Of a stretch of 34,333 nucleotides of DNA, positions 33,607 to 34,333 are shown piece after piece. Source of the DNA: Corallococcus carmarthensis (GTDB lineage Bacteria > Myxococcota > Myxococcia > Myxococcales > Myxococcaceae). The stretch covers positions 1 to 34,333 of the forward strand of contig NZ_RAWE01000096.1 in the NCBI RefSeq assembly GCF_003611695.1. The letters are read 5' to 3'. The stretch's first letter is position 1. Every line of letters starts with the position of its first letter. The translations under genes were made by a program, and so were the position numbers. The notes under the pieces were generated by a model. The model searched no databases. It was not told the origin of the DNA and saw nothing but the letters and a program-made list of their open reading frames with translations.

Positions 33607-34333
33607 ATGACGAAGCCCGCCATCCATCGTGACACCGTCAGTGGCGAGGCGCTGCTCATCCTGCAGAATCTGCGGGAGAACGGCCGCCTGGGACGCTCGA
33701 ACAAGCTGGCCGACGTGAAGGCCGCCCTCGAACCGTCCGTCTCGCTGGAGTTCGACAACTACTTCTTCTTCCTGCGCAAGTTCCACTACATCGCGATGGA
33801 CCGCGAGGCCCAGCTCAAGCTCACCGAACAGGGTGAGCGGGTGGTGGAGGGGGACCTGCAGGACCGGTTCGCGTCGGAGGTCGACGACTTCTTCGCGGAT
33901 CAGCTCCTGCCGGCGGAGGACGCCACGCACATCGGCCGTCCGCTGGACGAGGACGAACCGATGAGCGTCCCGCCGCCGCCTCCGGAGCTGCTGCTGGACG
34001 AGGCGGAGGTGGATGCTTCCTCCGCTGGAGCCTCCGCCCAGTCCCAGGTGGGGCCGCCGCCGGTGCCGCCGTCGCGCACGCACCGCGTGGCGATGCCGGC
34101 GCTGGACCTGGCGCAGGCCGCGACCCAGATGCAGCCCGCCGCGCCGCCGCCGCCCATTCCGACGCCGCAGCCCATGGCTCGCCAGGAAGGCCCGGCGGAA
34201 GGACGCCGGGAGACCTTCATCGGGCTGCCGCCGCCGCCCGCTCCCCAGCCCGTCGTGGTGACCGCGCCGGTTCCCAGCGCGTCCCAACCGCTCATCATCA
34301 CCCCTCCGCTCGCCGCCGCGCCCGCTCCGATGC
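33607..34333 (+). CDS. Unrecognised protein with folded N-terminus and Pro-rich region, 3' end missing
   Basis: An ATG at 33607 opens a frame without stop to the end of the window (242 complete codons). Residues 1-85 (SGEALLILQNLRENGRLGRS; DNYFFFLRKFHYIAMDREAQ; LKLTEQGERVVEGD) look like a small winged-helix-like domain. The rest is Pro/Ala-rich and low in structure (PPPPPELLLDEAEV; APPPPIPTPQPMARQ), typical of a flexible linker to a further domain that lies beyond the window. I do not recognise the protein. It is 69 bases after the PilZ-receiver gene on the same strand, so co-transcription is likely. Confidence 0.75.
   Translation, partial: MTKPAIHRDTVSGEALLILQNLRENGRLGRSNKLADVKAALEPSVSLEFDNYFFFLRKFHYIAMDREAQLKLTEQGERVVEGDLQDRFASEVDDFFADQLLPAEDATHIGRPLDEDEPMSVPPPPPELLLDEAEVDASSAGASAQSQVGPPPVPPSRTHRVAMPALDLAQAATQMQPAAPPPPIPTPQPMARQEGPAEGRRETFIGLPPPPAPQPVVVTAPVPSASQPLIITPPLAAAPAPM

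Overview
The window is very GC-rich, with strong G/C preference at third codon positions, and reads as chromosome of a fruiting myxobacterium of the suborder Cystobacterineae (Myxococcus, Corallococcus or Archangium type). The best evidence is a locus at about 18.0-24.3 kb that matches the development-controlling small RNA Pxr and its two-component regulators, known from Myxococcus xanthus. Other support comes from long Hpf, a PilZ-receiver protein and many lipoproteins. Bases 6-39 are not genomic: they are the Nextera transposase read-2 adapter with one mismatch, so the window starts at a contig end.

Left part (0-7 kb): the cell-envelope and sigma-54 neighbourhood. The C-terminal part of lptA overlaps lptB, followed by rpoN, a GNAT acetyltransferase, a lipoprotein, hpf, ptsN and a hypothetical gene. 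This is the classic lptAB-rpoN-hpf-ptsN order with two genes inserted. A perfect 10-bp inverted repeat and a sigma-54-like element lie just ahead of rpoN.

Middle left (7-17.3 kb): a lipoprotein alpha/beta hydrolase converges on dtd. A peptide ABC transporter set (binding protein and two permeases, no ATPases) runs on the minus strand with dtd and diverges from a PBP4-type D,D-carboxypeptidase (dacB) with a long helical C-terminal extension. Then follow ssb, a lone sdhC and hslO (Hsp33).

Middle right (17.3-24.3 kb): a phosphoribosyltransferase, selB, a PAS/GAF histidine kinase (pxrK-like) and an NtrC-type activator (pxrR-like) form one tight operon; selB-kinase and kinase-regulator each overlap by ATGA. 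The 537-base gap after the regulator holds a long hairpin, a 21-bp NtrC-like palindrome, two more palindromes, a near-consensus sigma-54 promoter and a roughly 120-nt sRNA. The sRNA has a seven-cytosine loop and a strong terminator. Sigma-54 (rpoN), its activator and a target promoter are therefore all in the same window.

Right part (24.4-34.3 kb): a minus-strand complex I operon containing only nuoE, F, J, K, L, M and N (A-D and G-I must be elsewhere). Divergent from it are a PilZ-receiver protein and an open-ended Pro-rich protein that runs off the window.
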